This document shows positions 34,874-43,466 of a stretch of 64,000 bases of DNA, piece after piece. The DNA lies in contig CALJOK010000037.1 in the NCBI GenBank assembly GCA_937981555.1, positions 1 to 64,000 of the forward strand, given 5' to 3'. The notes under the pieces are model-generated. The model worked only from the letters and a program-made list of their open reading frames with translations. It searched no databases and was not told the DNA's origin. Source of the DNA: an uncultured Saprospiraceae bacterium. Its GTDB lineage: Bacteria > Bacteroidota > Bacteroidia > Chitinophagales > Saprospiraceae. Each line of letters begins with the position of its first letter. Within the stretch, counting starts at the first letter, position 1. The position numbers and the translations under genes are program-made.

Positions 34874-35773
34874 ATGGAAAACGCATTTTTTAATAATAAA
34901 AATATGCCTCCAAATTCTATTTGGGATTCTATTGTTTTGACTTTTTTCAAAATAAGATCAGCATTGATTTGTCGTAGATTCTTAAAGAATACGATTGTAA
35001 TATTATACATTACTTTTTGTAGTAGTCTATCGACAATCCATGCTTTTGACTCTACGAGTGTAAAAGTATGGATTGATTTTATTGAAGAAAATGATACTGT
35101 TTTTGTCAAAGCATTGGGTATCAATATGACAGAAGATTCCATCTCCTTAAAATGGGAAATGGATATTCACAAAGAAACCAAGGCAGGATATTTTGACAAA
35201 AAATTAAATGGAGAGATGGTCGCTGAACCATACTATCCTCATATCATTACTAGTACTTCAATCGATTTAAAAAAGCTAGAATACTTTGTTATTATCTTTA
35301 AAGTATTTAACTTGAAGAATGAATTGGTTAACGCGGATACACTTCTAAGTACTGAAGTTAATCCGAGCTTAGTTCAACCTCCCCCTCCTGAACCTCCAAT
35401 CGCAAAAAAAGACTTACCGAAACCTAGAAACAATCTTGATGCAATAGAAATCGATGGATTGATTTTAGATGAAACAAGATCAAAAATAGGAAGAGATTTT
35501 TACGAAATTTTTTACAACAGATGGAATCCTCCGTCTGGTGCCAGAGATTTTTTAATCACTATTCGTGAGTTACCAAGCAGAGGACTTGGAGCAAGAGTCT
35601 CTATTGAAGTGAATGAAAATGTAATCCTTCATCGGTTTCTTCAACCTCGAAATGGACTAATTGAAGAAGAAGCCAATTTTACAATTTCATATATCAAGAA
35701 TTATTTAAAACGAAATGAAAATTTAAAACAAGATATGGAGGCAGGGGATACGATGGGAAGTGGAATTTTTTAA
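34874..35773 (+). CDS. csgE: CsgE-like curli assembly protein with extra N-terminal domain
   Basis: A 299-residue protein, far longer than the 129-residue E. coli CsgE. The C-terminal part (about 186-290) matches CsgE: IEIDGLILDETRSKIGRDFY, then FLITIRELPSRG and VNENVILHRFLQPRNG. Before it is a Pro linker (PPPPEPP) and a beta-rich domain (about 58-160) resembling the CsgC/CsgH beta-sandwich chaperones. The N terminus has an unusual 35-residue extension before the hydrophobic segment FLKNTIVILYITFCSSL; a TTG start at 34964 would give a normal signal peptide. CsgE caps the CsgG channel and selects substrates in known systems. The domain identity of the N terminus is my inference. Confidence 0.85.
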   Translation: MENAFFNNKNMPPNSIWDSIVLTFFKIRSALICRRFLKNTIVILYITFCSSLSTIHAFDSTSVKVWIDFIEENDTVFVKALGINMTEDSISLKWEMDIHKETKAGYFDKKLNGEMVAEPYYPHIITSTSIDLKKLEYFVIIFKVFNLKNELVNADTLLSTEVNPSLVQPPPPEPPIAKKDLPKPRNNLDAIEIDGLILDETRSKIGRDFYEIFYNRWNPPSGARDFLITIRELPSRGLGARVSIEVNENVILHRFLQPRNGLIEEEANFTISYIKNYLKRNENLKQDMEAGDTMGSGIF

Positions 35774-35784
35774 AAAAAGAAATT

Positions 35785-36198
35785 ATGAAAAAGCATTTAC
35801 ATCTTATACTTATTGGAGTTTTTAGCCTTTTGGCATTTTCAAATTTGCAGGCGCAAGACTTTGTTTATACACCCAAAAATCCAGCTTTTGGAGGAGATAC
35901 TTTTAATTATAATTGGTTATTAAGTTCTGCTCAATCTCAAAATTTATTGGAAGAAGATGATTCCGGTAATAGTCAGTCTTCACTTGAATCATTCACAGAA
36001 TCTTTGGAGCGTCAGATTTTAAGCAACTTGTCACGGCAGATTGCTGGTAGTCAATTTGGCGAAACAACTTTGGATGATGGTACTTACCAAGTGGGTAGTT
36101 TTGGATTAGATGTTATTTCTACCTTGGACGGTTTGTCTATAACTATTACCGATCCTACAACTGGTGAAACGACTCAAATAATTGTTCCATACTACTAA
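35785..36198 (+). CDS. csgF: CsgF-like curli assembly protein
   Basis: A 137-residue secreted protein (signal peptide HLILIGVFSLLAFSNLQAQ). The N-terminal mature sequence FVYTPKNPAFGGDTFNYNWL followed by LLSSAQSQN matches CsgF, whose start plugs into the CsgG pore in E. coli. The C-terminal SLERQILSNLSRQIAG and DPTTGETTQIIVP regions match the rest of the family. It lies 11 bases after csgE. Its role is to couple secretion with nucleation on the cell surface. Confidence 0.93.
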   Translation: MKKHLHLILIGVFSLLAFSNLQAQDFVYTPKNPAFGGDTFNYNWLLSSAQSQNLLEEDDSGNSQSSLESFTESLERQILSNLSRQIAGSQFGETTLDDGTYQVGSFGLDVISTLDGLSITITDPTTGETTQIIVPYY

Positions 36199-36276
36199 TT
36201 AAGAAATTTTAAAAAGAGAATCTCTAAACTGTCTATTCCTAAATCATTTCACCTATTGTTAAATTTATTTATTTAA

Positions 36277-36318
36277 ATAAAGACTGATGATTAGTTAAAT
36301 CTATTTGTTAGTCTTTAT
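36277..36318 (+). other. Hairpin between csgF and csgG
   Basis: ATAAAGACT (36277-36285) pairs with AGTCTTTAT (36310-36318) across a 24-base loop, followed by CAATTTTTG. Possibly a weak terminator or attenuator splitting the operon; the long loop makes it uncertain. Confidence 0.4.
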
Positions 36319-36353
36319 CAATTTTTGATACCGATTAAAATATTCAACTTATC

Positions 36354-37790
36354 ATGAAGCGAATTGATTTTTCCATGAAAATTATTTTGACATTTCTACT
36401 CTTTTTTTTGTGGAGTGGCTGTGGAAGGGTAGTTTATCAACCGATAAAAAATACAAGTGCTCGTCTAGGAGAGGCTACTGAAAGTACTATTCGGTTAAAA
36501 AGTTTACCTCCTCCTAAAGATAAGATTGTTGTTGCCGTTTATAAATTTAGAGATCAAACAGGTCAATATAAACCTTCCAATACTGGGGCAAGTTGGTCAA
36601 CTGCGGTGACCCAAGGAGCTACCACAATTTTGATAAAAGCTTTAGAAAACTCTAACTGGTTTGTTCCAATTGAAAGAGAGAATGTCAGTAATCTTCTAAA
36701 TGAACGAAAAATAATTCGATCTAGTCATAGTCAATATTCTGCAGGTAACGGAGGAAATGCTGCGGTACTTCCTGCACTTCTTTTTGCAGGAGTGATTTTG
36801 GAAGGAGGAATAATTTCTTATGATTCTAATGTGATTACTGGTGGAGCAGGGCTTCGGTATTTTGGAACTGGTGGAGGATCTCAATATCGACAAGATCGTG
36901 TAACAGTATATTTACGGGCAGTCTCAACAAGTAATGGTAAGATTCTTAAAACAGTATACACTTCAAAAACGATCCTTTCTCAAGCTGTTGATATGGGGAT
37001 TTTTCGCTTTGTGAAATTTGGAAGATTATTGGAAGCTGAGACAGGATATACTTATAATGAGCCTTCAGATATGGCGGTGACGGAAGCGATAGAAAAAGCG
37101 GTAGAGAGTTTGATCATTGAAGGAATCGAAGACAAGCTTTGGGATTTGAAAGAACCAAGAATGATTGTTGACAAATCAATTTTGGAATATAAAAAAGAAA
37201 GAGAGATGATCCCCAAGACAGATATTTTTGGGAAAGAAATGAACAACCGCAGAAAAAATTGGATGGTTGGAGCATCATCTGCTAGCCTATATTATATGGG
37301 AGATTATCCTGGCTCAAAATTAAGAACGGGAATTGGCTTGCAATTAAAATATTCGCCAAATCCTTCTTTTAGTGGTTATCTGAATTATGGTTTAAGTGAA
37401 ATGGCAACAGAGCAATACTATAATGCAGATGTAACTTACTTGGAGCTTGGAGGCGAGTATCGCTTACTTCCATTTGATGTTTTTACGCCTTATGTTTTTG
37501 GAGGAGGAGGACTGATTACTGAAAATGTAACAGGACGTTTTGACCTCGGAAACCAATTTTATCAAAAAGTAAATATTGGAGGTGGCATCGAATATATGTT
37601 GAATAATAATGTTGGCATCCGAGCCTCGGTAGACTACAATTATATTTTTAGCGATGAGTTTGATGATGTCCAGCAAGGAAAATATAATGACTTTTATTGG
37701 AGAGGAAATCTTGGTTTGAATTTTTACTTTGGTGGAAAAATCAAAGGTCAGAAAAAATTCGACTTCGATAAAAATAAAGATGACTTTTAA
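36354..37790 (+). CDS. csgG: CsgG curli secretion channel fused to a C-terminal barrel-like domain
   Basis: A 478-residue lipoprotein (lipobox WSGC, Cys23; an ATG at codon 8 is an alternative start). Residues about 45-270 match CsgG, the nonameric outer-membrane curli channel: VAVYKFRDQTGQYKPSNTGA, WSTAVTQGATTILIKALENS, WFVPIERENVSNLLNERKII, and the end near AVESLIIEGIEDKLWDL. E. coli CsgG stops at 277 residues. Here about 175 more follow with outer-membrane strands (YPGSKLRTGIGLQLKYSPNP, VTYLELGGEYRLLPFDVFTP, GIRASVDYNYIF, ending FYFGG), like PorT/OmpA-type barrels. The extra domain could be a second barrel or peptidoglycan-facing module; its place in the oligomer is unclear. Confidence 0.9.
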   Translation: MKRIDFSMKIILTFLLFFLWSGCGRVVYQPIKNTSARLGEATESTIRLKSLPPPKDKIVVAVYKFRDQTGQYKPSNTGASWSTAVTQGATTILIKALENSNWFVPIERENVSNLLNERKIIRSSHSQYSAGNGGNAAVLPALLFAGVILEGGIISYDSNVITGGAGLRYFGTGGGSQYRQDRVTVYLRAVSTSNGKILKTVYTSKTILSQAVDMGIFRFVKFGRLLEAETGYTYNEPSDMAVTEAIEKAVESLIIEGIEDKLWDLKEPRMIVDKSILEYKKEREMIPKTDIFGKEMNNRRKNWMVGASSASLYYMGDYPGSKLRTGIGLQLKYSPNPSFSGYLNYGLSEMATEQYYNADVTYLELGGEYRLLPFDVFTPYVFGGGGLITENVTGRFDLGNQFYQKVNIGGGIEYMLNNNVGIRASVDYNYIFSDEFDDVQQGKYNDFYWRGNLGLNFYFGGKIKGQKKFDFDKNKDDF

Positions 37791-37801
37791 AAATCCTAAA
37801 A

Positions 37802-39283
37802 ATGAAAAATAAAATAATACTTAGCATTTATTTGATTATTCTCTTAGTGTCTTCTTGTCGAGAAGATGATTTTATTCCAGATACATTTGGTTCTGTTTTC
37901 GGTCAGGTTTTGGTAGATGGTTCTAATTCTGCCATTGAAGATGCAACGATAACGACTAATCCTCCGACGAATATTTTAGCGACAGATGAACTGGGACGCT
38001 TTGCAATGGAAGATATTAAAACAGGGAATTATACCTTGAGAGTAGAGAAACTTGGTTTTGTAACCAAGGTTGAAAATATTGCGATTCTTAATGGAAACTC
38101 AATAAATGTTGTCATCAAATTAATTCCAGATTCTTTGGCAAATACTCCACCAACTATTGCTACTTCACCTGTGCCGATGGATGGAATTAAGGAGTTGGAT
38201 ACTTCGGTTTCATTGAGTTGGATGGCAGAAGATACTGATGGTGACGTTTTGACTTATGATTTAAAATTATTCAATTTCGATCAAACGGAGGTGACTACTA
38301 TTGCTGAAGATTTAACATCGCCTAATTTTGAATTATCTGATTTGAGCTTTGGGAGTGTTTACTTCTGGCAGGTAATTGTAAAAGATGGAAAATCAAATCC
38401 AGTTAATGGTGATTTATGGAGTTTTGAAACAGCAGCATTTCCAGACCATCGATTTTTATTTACGAGAGTTGAAAATGGAAACTATAATATTTTCTCTTCT
38501 GACATAGATGGAAACTCTATTCAGTTAACCAATAACTCAGCAAATAATTGGCGTCCTAGGATGAATCCTGATAGAGATAAAATTGCGTTTCTATCTAACG
38601 TTGGTTTGGAAACTCATTTATATATGATGAATCGAGATGGAAGTGAAGTAGAACAAATCTCTAATCTTCCAGTCATGGGAAGTAACATTTTTGATTTGGA
38701 TTTTGCTTGGTCTCCAGATGGTGAAAAACTACTTTACATGAATGGAAACAAATTGTATACAGTAAACAGAGATGGAACTGGAACATTACTTTTTGCAGAA
38801 GCACCTAATGGATTTGTCTATTCTGAATGTGATTGGACGATTGTTGATGATAAAATTATGGCAAGAATGGTTGGGGATAATTTGTATAATTCAATTATTT
38901 ATATGTACGAGTCTAATGGAAATTTTGTCCAATCTCTTTTAACTGATATTCCAGGAAGTACAGGAGGTGCGGTTTTTTCAGTACCTGGAAATAAAATTAT
39001 GTACACCCAAGATGTTTCAGGTTATGAAGTTCCAGATGGTCGACAATTGGATGCAAGAATATTATTGAGAGAATTTAATAATCCAGTTCCTTTAGATTTA
39101 TCTTATGATAAAGTTACTGGGACTAATGATTTGGATGCTCGATTTTCTCCAGATGGAGCGTGGGTGATTTTTACAAATACGAATAATGACGGTATTTCTC
39201 AAAAGGATATTTACCGTATGAAAATAGATGGGATGGATCGAGAATTACTTTTTGAAAATGCGGAAATGCCAGATTGGAAGTGA
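37802..39283 (+). CDS. Curli-operon lipoprotein with Ig-like domains and TolB-type propeller
   Basis: A 493-residue lipoprotein (lipobox LVSSC, Cys19) starting 11 bases after csgG. Domains: a carboxypeptidase-regulatory-like beta-sandwich (about 30-108, with AIEDATITTNPPTN and KTGNYTLRVEKLGFV), a fibronectin-like domain (about 112-212, PPTIATSPVPMDGIKELDTS then FGSVYFWQVIVKDGK) and a TolB/PD40 beta-propeller (about 215-493, blades such as WRPRMNPDRDKIAFLS, FAWSPDGEKLLYMN and DARFSPDGAWVIFTNTNNDG). It closes the curli operon before a strong terminator. It is not part of the classical csg set. It may anchor fibres or scaffold the channel; that is inference. Confidence 0.82.
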   Translation: MKNKIILSIYLIILLVSSCREDDFIPDTFGSVFGQVLVDGSNSAIEDATITTNPPTNILATDELGRFAMEDIKTGNYTLRVEKLGFVTKVENIAILNGNSINVVIKLIPDSLANTPPTIATSPVPMDGIKELDTSVSLSWMAEDTDGDVLTYDLKLFNFDQTEVTTIAEDLTSPNFELSDLSFGSVYFWQVIVKDGKSNPVNGDLWSFETAAFPDHRFLFTRVENGNYNIFSSDIDGNSIQLTNNSANNWRPRMNPDRDKIAFLSNVGLETHLYMMNRDGSEVEQISNLPVMGSNIFDLDFAWSPDGEKLLYMNGNKLYTVNRDGTGTLLFAEAPNGFVYSECDWTIVDDKIMARMVGDNLYNSIIYMYESNGNFVQSLLTDIPGSTGGAVFSVPGNKIMYTQDVSGYEVPDGRQLDARILLREFNNPVPLDLSYDKVTGTNDLDARFSPDGAWVIFTNTNNDGISQKDIYRMKIDGMDRELLFENAEMPDWK

Positions 39284-39310
39284 TTTTTTTTTGATAAAGA
39301 AAATAATTAA

Positions 39311-39346
39311 AAACCATTGTCTAGAAATAAACAATGGTTTTTTTAT
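39311..39346 (+). terminator. Terminator of the curli operon
   Basis: AAACCATTGT (39311-39320) pairs with ACAATGGTTT (39331-39340), followed by a T-run. Confidence 0.9.
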
Positions 39347-39418
39347 TTGTAATAAATATTAATTTGCCTATCATTGACTTGGAAAACATTTAATAAAAAT
39401 CATATAAAATTTATAAAG

Positions 39419-39901
39419 ATGAATCAGAAACTTTTTCGAAAAATAACTCTAACTATTTTTGTACTAAGTTTTCTTCTAGGCTTGAATGTTCAATCAAATG
39501 CTCAAGTAGAAGTAAAACTAAATCCACCTGCTGCACTTTTTGGATTTTTCCAAACTGGAATTGAATTTCCGATTGGAACTGATTTTGGTTTTGAAACAGA
39601 ATTAATATTTTTTGCCATAGATGGAGAAGTGGGAGGAGGTCTTTTATTACACGGGAAATATTATTTCAATCCTGATTTTGGTTCGGATAAAATTTATATT
39701 GGAGCACTTGCTGGAGCTTTAGGAGGAGATGGTGATTCATTTGGAGCCTTTGGATTTGAGGTAGGATATAAGTGGGTTGGGAAAAGAAATATTTTATTTG
39801 AGATAGGCGGTGGAGTAGGAAGAGCAACTTCTGATTTTGGTGTTCTACCTTATGGTAGATTAATGGTTGGTTATCGTTTTTTGAAAACAGAAAAGAATTA
39901 A
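39419..39901 (+). CDS. Small outer-membrane barrel-like protein, copy 1
   Basis: A 160-residue secreted protein from the ATG at 39419 (signal peptide ITLTIFVLSFLLGLNVQSNAQ); 15 upstream codons to another ATG add a basic, unlikely extension. The mature part has alternating strands (FFQTGIEFPIGTDFGFETEL, GGGLLLHGKYYFNPDFGSDK, FGFEVGYKWVGKRNILFEIG) and ends with GRLMVGYRFLK, a barrel closing strand. No family is recognised. It lies just downstream of the curli terminator and is followed by a paralogue, both with their own regulatory hairpins. Confidence 0.72.
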   Translation: MNQKLFRKITLTIFVLSFLLGLNVQSNAQVEVKLNPPAALFGFFQTGIEFPIGTDFGFETELIFFAIDGEVGGGLLLHGKYYFNPDFGSDKIYIGALAGALGGDGDSFGAFGFEVGYKWVGKRNILFEIGGGVGRATSDFGVLPYGRLMVGYRFLKTEKN

Positions 39902-39928
39902 AAAAATAATTCTAGATGGTTGAAATGT

Positions 39929-39968
39929 AAAATGCTTTTAAGATTTTTTTTTTCTTAAAAGCATTTTT
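39929..39968 (+). terminator. Intrinsic terminator between the barrel paralogues
   Basis: A perfect 15-bp stem (39929-39943 with 39953-39967) with an all-T loop, ending in T. Confidence 0.85.
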
Positions 39969-39994
39969 AGATTTAATGTCAAAAATAATAAAGT

Positions 39995-40468
39995 ATGAAA
40001 CCAAAACTAATTCATGTAATCAGACAGACAGTTTTTATTTTATCCCTTCTAAGCTTGAATGCTCAATCCAATGCTCAAGTAGATATAAAAATTAATCATA
40101 TCGGTACGCTTTTAAATTTTTATACAGGAGTATTTGAAATACCAGTAACTAAAAATTTTGGTTTGGAAACTGAATTGATAGTTATTGCAAATAAATTTGA
40201 AAAAGGTGGTGGAGTTATACTTCATGGGAAATATTATTTCGACCCAGTTGAAGGGAACGATAAGTTTTATGTTGGAATGATGTCAGGAGGTTTCGGAACA
40301 GAAGAAGTCACCGCAGGTTTTGGTTTTGAACTAGGATATAAATGGCTGGGCAAAAGGAATGTAATATTTGAAATAGGTTATGGCGGGGGAAAAATTACTT
40401 CTGGAACCACCGTTGTGCCTTATGGTCGAATTATGTTTGGATATCGTTTTTCTAAAAAAAGAAAATAA
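39995..40468 (+). CDS. Small outer-membrane barrel-like protein, copy 2
   Basis: A 157-residue paralogue of the preceding protein. The signal peptide ends LNAQSNAQ, and the strands IPVTKNFGLETELIVIANKF, GGGVILHGKYYFDPVEGNDK, GFELGYKWLGKRNVIFEIGY and VPYGRIMFGYRF line up one to one. The tandem order, similar spacing and conserved signal-peptide end point to gene duplication with later divergence. Function is unknown; an 8-strand barrel is inferred from strand pattern. Confidence 0.74.
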   Translation: MKPKLIHVIRQTVFILSLLSLNAQSNAQVDIKINHIGTLLNFYTGVFEIPVTKNFGLETELIVIANKFEKGGGVILHGKYYFDPVEGNDKFYVGMMSGGFGTEEVTAGFGFELGYKWLGKRNVIFEIGYGGGKITSGTTVVPYGRIMFGYRFSKKRK

Positions 40469-40535
40469 TTAATGGTGATTAGAATCTCGTGCTATAATTT
40501 TCATTTTGACTTTATGACAAATGATAGATCTAATT

Positions 40536-40555
40536 AGTTAAGCTGTTTCTTAACT
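40536..40555. other. Small hairpin upstream of the desaturase
   Basis: AGTTAAG (40536-40542) pairs with CTTAACT (40549-40555) across a 6-base loop in the 191-base spacer. No T-tract follows. Confidence 0.3.
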
Positions 40556-40659
40556 GGAAGAAAAGTGTAGATGTTTGCAATAAAAATGCTAATCTAATAT
40601 CGTAAGCTGCTCTAATTTTATGGTGAATTAAATGAAAATTTTTTATCCATAAAAAACCA

Positions 40660-41607
40660 ATGATTATGTGTACTTACGATTCAAAAGAATTTAGTTCTAA
40701 ATTAGACCCCGTAAAATTTAAACCCCTTTTTCAAATCAAACCTCTTTACCATGCTGCTGCTATTGCATATAATTGGTTGTTAATTGGTGCAGTAATTTAT
40801 TTGAATGTGCTTTTTCCTTCCTTTTGGTTGTATTTTTTATCAGTAATTATTATTGGAGCACGTATGCACGCATTAGCAATTTTGATGCATGACGCTTCGC
40901 ATTTTCGTTTTTTGAAAAATAGAAAATGGAATGATTGGATTACTAATATTACAATCATGTATCCGATTTTTACTTCCATAGAAAAATATCGAAACAATCA
41001 TTTAGCCCATCATCAACATTTGAATACTAATCATGATCCTGATTGGGTAGCAAAATTAGATGTTCGTGAATTCACTTTTCCAAAATCGAAAACGGAGTTT
41101 GTGATTACCGTACTTTCCTATTTAGTTTTTTATCAAGGGGTTTTGGATGTGTTTTGGTTTCTAAGAAGGTTTGGAGGAGCGCCAATGAAACAGTATGCTG
41201 GAACGGAAAGTAAACCTTTGAAAATCGGATTTTATATAATTCTTTTTGGAGCATTGACTTTTTTGGGAGGATGGAAATATTGGTTGTTGTTTTGGATCGT
41301 GCCATGGTTGACTACTTTTTTTATGTTTCAATATATTAGAAGTGTGGCCGAACATTTTGGTGATTTGGCTCGTGATCATGAATTGAATTCTTCTCGAACA
41401 GTAAAGACTTCCTACATTGAAAGGTTTTTTATTGCACCTCATAATGTGGGATATCATTTAGAACATCACCTTTTTCCTGGAGTACCATTTTACAATCTTC
41501 CCAAGTTACATCGATTATTGATGGAGCAGAATGATTATAGTGAAAATGCACATATCACCCAAGGGTATACAACAGGATTGTTTAGTGAATTTAGTAGATC
41601 GAGTTAA
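40660..41607 (+). CDS. Membrane fatty acid desaturase
   Basis: A 315-residue integral membrane di-iron enzyme. The three His boxes are present: ILMHDASHFRF, NNHLAHHQHLNTNHDPDWV and HNVGYHLEHHLFPGVPFYNL. Hydrophobic pairs (AIAYNWLLIGAVIYLNVLF, YFLSVIIIGARMHALAIL and WKYWLLFWIVPWLTTFFMF) make up the membrane part. It would insert a double bond, or oxidise a lipid, in the inner membrane, using external electrons. Regiospecificity is unknown; sphingolipid or acyl-lipid desaturases are both possible. The start may be the ATG two codons later. It is a single-gene unit with its own terminator. Confidence 0.92.
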   Translation: MIMCTYDSKEFSSKLDPVKFKPLFQIKPLYHAAAIAYNWLLIGAVIYLNVLFPSFWLYFLSVIIIGARMHALAILMHDASHFRFLKNRKWNDWITNITIMYPIFTSIEKYRNNHLAHHQHLNTNHDPDWVAKLDVREFTFPKSKTEFVITVLSYLVFYQGVLDVFWFLRRFGGAPMKQYAGTESKPLKIGFYIILFGALTFLGGWKYWLLFWIVPWLTTFFMFQYIRSVAEHFGDLARDHELNSSRTVKTSYIERFFIAPHNVGYHLEHHLFPGVPFYNLPKLHRLLMEQNDYSENAHITQGYTTGLFSEFSRSS

Positions 41608-41641
41608 TTGATTTAAGCAATCGTATAAAATTAAATATTCG

Positions 41642-41672
41642 AAGCAGTTATGAAAATAACTGCTTTTTTTAT
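41642..41672 (+). terminator. Terminator of the desaturase gene
   Basis: AAGCAGTTAT (41642-41651) pairs with ATAACTGCTT (41656-41665) around GAAA, followed by a T-run. Confidence 0.9.
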
Positions 41673-41718
41673 TTAAAAAACAATACATTTACATTTTTCA
41701 TAAAACGAATAATTCAAA

Positions 41719-42726
41719 ATGGATTCAGAAAATAAATCACTTCGATGGGGGATTTTAGGTTTAGGGAAAATTTCAAATCAGTTTGTCAATGATTTGAAAT
41801 TAATTGAAGACATTTCAATTGTCGCTTGTGCTTCTCGATCCATCTCCAATGCTATAAATTTTGCGGGACAGCATGAAATTGGGAAAAGTTACGGAAGTTA
41901 TCAAGAGCTTTTTGAAGATGATGAAGTAGATATTATATATATCGGAACTACCCATGATGCACATGCTGAACTTAGTATTGAGGCTATGAAAAATGGTAAG
42001 CATGTGCTTTGTGAAAAACCTTTGGCGATCAATCGAAAAGATGTGCAAAGAATGGTGGATGCTTCTCGTAAGTATAATGTTTTTTTAATGGAAGCATTTT
42101 GGGCAAGATTCAATCCAACGATTCGTGCAGTTTTAAATCAGGTGAAAAATAAATCAATCGGAGAAGTAAATTATTTGAACGTTGATTTTACTTTTGCTCG
42201 AAAGGATGCAGATGATAGTCGAATGTTAAATATGGAATACGGAGGAGGTTCGTTGATGGACATGGGAGTGTATCCAGTTTTTCTAGCTTATGTTATTTTT
42301 GGGAAACCAGAACAAATTTTAGCCACCAGTCGGATGCATACTACAGGTGCTGATTTACAGACCTCAGCTATTTTTAAATACAAAAATGGAATGGCGAATA
42401 TAATGAGCGGGTTTGTTTCTCAATCAGATATGATGGCTAGAATTTACGGAACAGAAGGACGGATTTATATTGATCCTGTCTGGCATGAGTCAGAAAGTTA
42501 CACGATCATAAAAGGAAACAAAGGAGATGAAAATGGATACGAAGAAAAAAAATATACGCTGCCAAAACTCGGAAAAGGTTACACGTATGAAATCGAAGAA
42601 TGCAAAAAATGTATTTCCCAAAATAAAATAGAAAGTGATTTATGGTCGCATCAAAATAGTTTAGACTTGATGGAAATCACGGATGAGATTCGAAATCAAA
42701 TAGGTTTGAAGTATCCTTTTGAATAA
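41719..42726 (+). CDS. Gfo/Idh/MocA family oxidoreductase
   Basis: A 335-residue NAD(P)-dependent sugar or alcohol dehydrogenase. The Rossmann start is LRWGILGLGKISNQFVNDL (residues 8-26). The family signature HVLCEKPLAINRKDVQ (about 93) has the conserved Lys-Pro. The C-terminal alpha/beta domain includes NYLNVDFTFARKDADDSRML, GGGSLMDMGVYPVFLA and the putative catalytic His region near it. The GGGSLMDMGVYPV wording points to the trans-1,2-dihydrobenzenediol or xylose dehydrogenase subgroup. Cytoplasmic; substrate unknown. It has no obvious partner gene. Confidence 0.9.
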   Translation: MDSENKSLRWGILGLGKISNQFVNDLKLIEDISIVACASRSISNAINFAGQHEIGKSYGSYQELFEDDEVDIIYIGTTHDAHAELSIEAMKNGKHVLCEKPLAINRKDVQRMVDASRKYNVFLMEAFWARFNPTIRAVLNQVKNKSIGEVNYLNVDFTFARKDADDSRMLNMEYGGGSLMDMGVYPVFLAYVIFGKPEQILATSRMHTTGADLQTSAIFKYKNGMANIMSGFVSQSDMMARIYGTEGRIYIDPVWHESESYTIIKGNKGDENGYEEKKYTLPKLGKGYTYEIEECKKCISQNKIESDLWSHQNSLDLMEITDEIRNQIGLKYPFE

Positions 42727-42841
42727 AATTTCTTAATGAAATCGATCAAGGAAAATGGAAAGAAGAAACATCTAGAAAAAGTAATTGAAGGCATCGATAG
42801 AATTGTCTGATATACTTTAGAAAAAAGATAAGTAATTACCT

Positions 42842-43441
42842 TTATCCAAAAACTAAAAAGAACACCAACATCAAAATGATAAAAAGTAAGAAGATGATTA
42901 ACTTGGGATATTGTCTTGTTTTTTGAATATGCAATTCAGCTTCTGCTAATTTATTTTTGGTCGTTAGAATTAAAGCTCTATTTTTTTCTCGAATCACTTC
43001 TTGTTGCTTGATCAAGTGATTGGTCAAAACTCGAATGAAGACATCATCTGATTCAATCGCTTTGAGTTGATTGATGGTTAGAACTTTTACTTGAAGTGGG
43101 GTAGTGGCAATCACATCGGCAGAACGAGAAGTATTTTCCATCAATGCCATCGCTCCAAAATAATCACCTGCATGATTTTCCGCTAATTTTACATTGTCTT
43201 TAAAAATATCAACTGATCCTTTTTCAATAAAAAAAATAGCATCACCAAAACTGCCTTCTTTGATGATAAAATCTCCTTTGGAGTATGTTTTACTAATCAA
43301 ATGGTTACCAAGATTTTGTAATTGATCTTTAGAAAGGCCTGCAAAGAGTTGGCTGTTTTCCCAAGAAGAAAAAACATCATTTTGATGAGAAGAGATATTT
43401 GAATTTGAGTTTTTCAAGTTGTTTATGTTTGTTTTAGTCAA
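42842..43441 (-). CDS. Cyclic-nucleotide-binding domain protein with C-terminal membrane anchor
   Basis: A 199-residue protein with a cNMP-binding domain (about 30-135: FAGLSKDQLQNLGNHLISKT, YSKGDFIIKEGSFGDAIFFI, DYFGAMALMENTSRSADVIA) and one C-terminal helix (LIIFLLFIILMLVFFLVFG). There is no DNA-binding HTH, so it is not a Crp-type regulator. The phosphate-binding loop is partly kept (FGAMALMENTSRSADV), so a nucleotide could bind. A tail-anchored sensor or adaptor is likely. It follows a ubiquitin-like carrier gene by 25 bases on the same strand. Confidence 0.82.
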   Translation of the reverse strand: MTKTNINNLKNSNSNISSHQNDVFSSWENSQLFAGLSKDQLQNLGNHLISKTYSKGDFIIKEGSFGDAIFFIEKGSVDIFKDNVKLAENHAGDYFGAMALMENTSRSADVIATTPLQVKVLTINQLKAIESDDVFIRVLTNHLIKQQEVIREKNRALILTTKNKLAEAELHIQKTRQYPKLIIFLLFIILMLVFFLVFG

Positions 43442-43466
43442 ATATTAATTGACTTTTTTTCTACGA

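Noticed and set aside
42736-42810. A 24-codon frame after the Gfo/Idh/MocA gene
   Set aside because: Basic and low complexity, no conserved feature; may be a decayed piece but cannot be supported.
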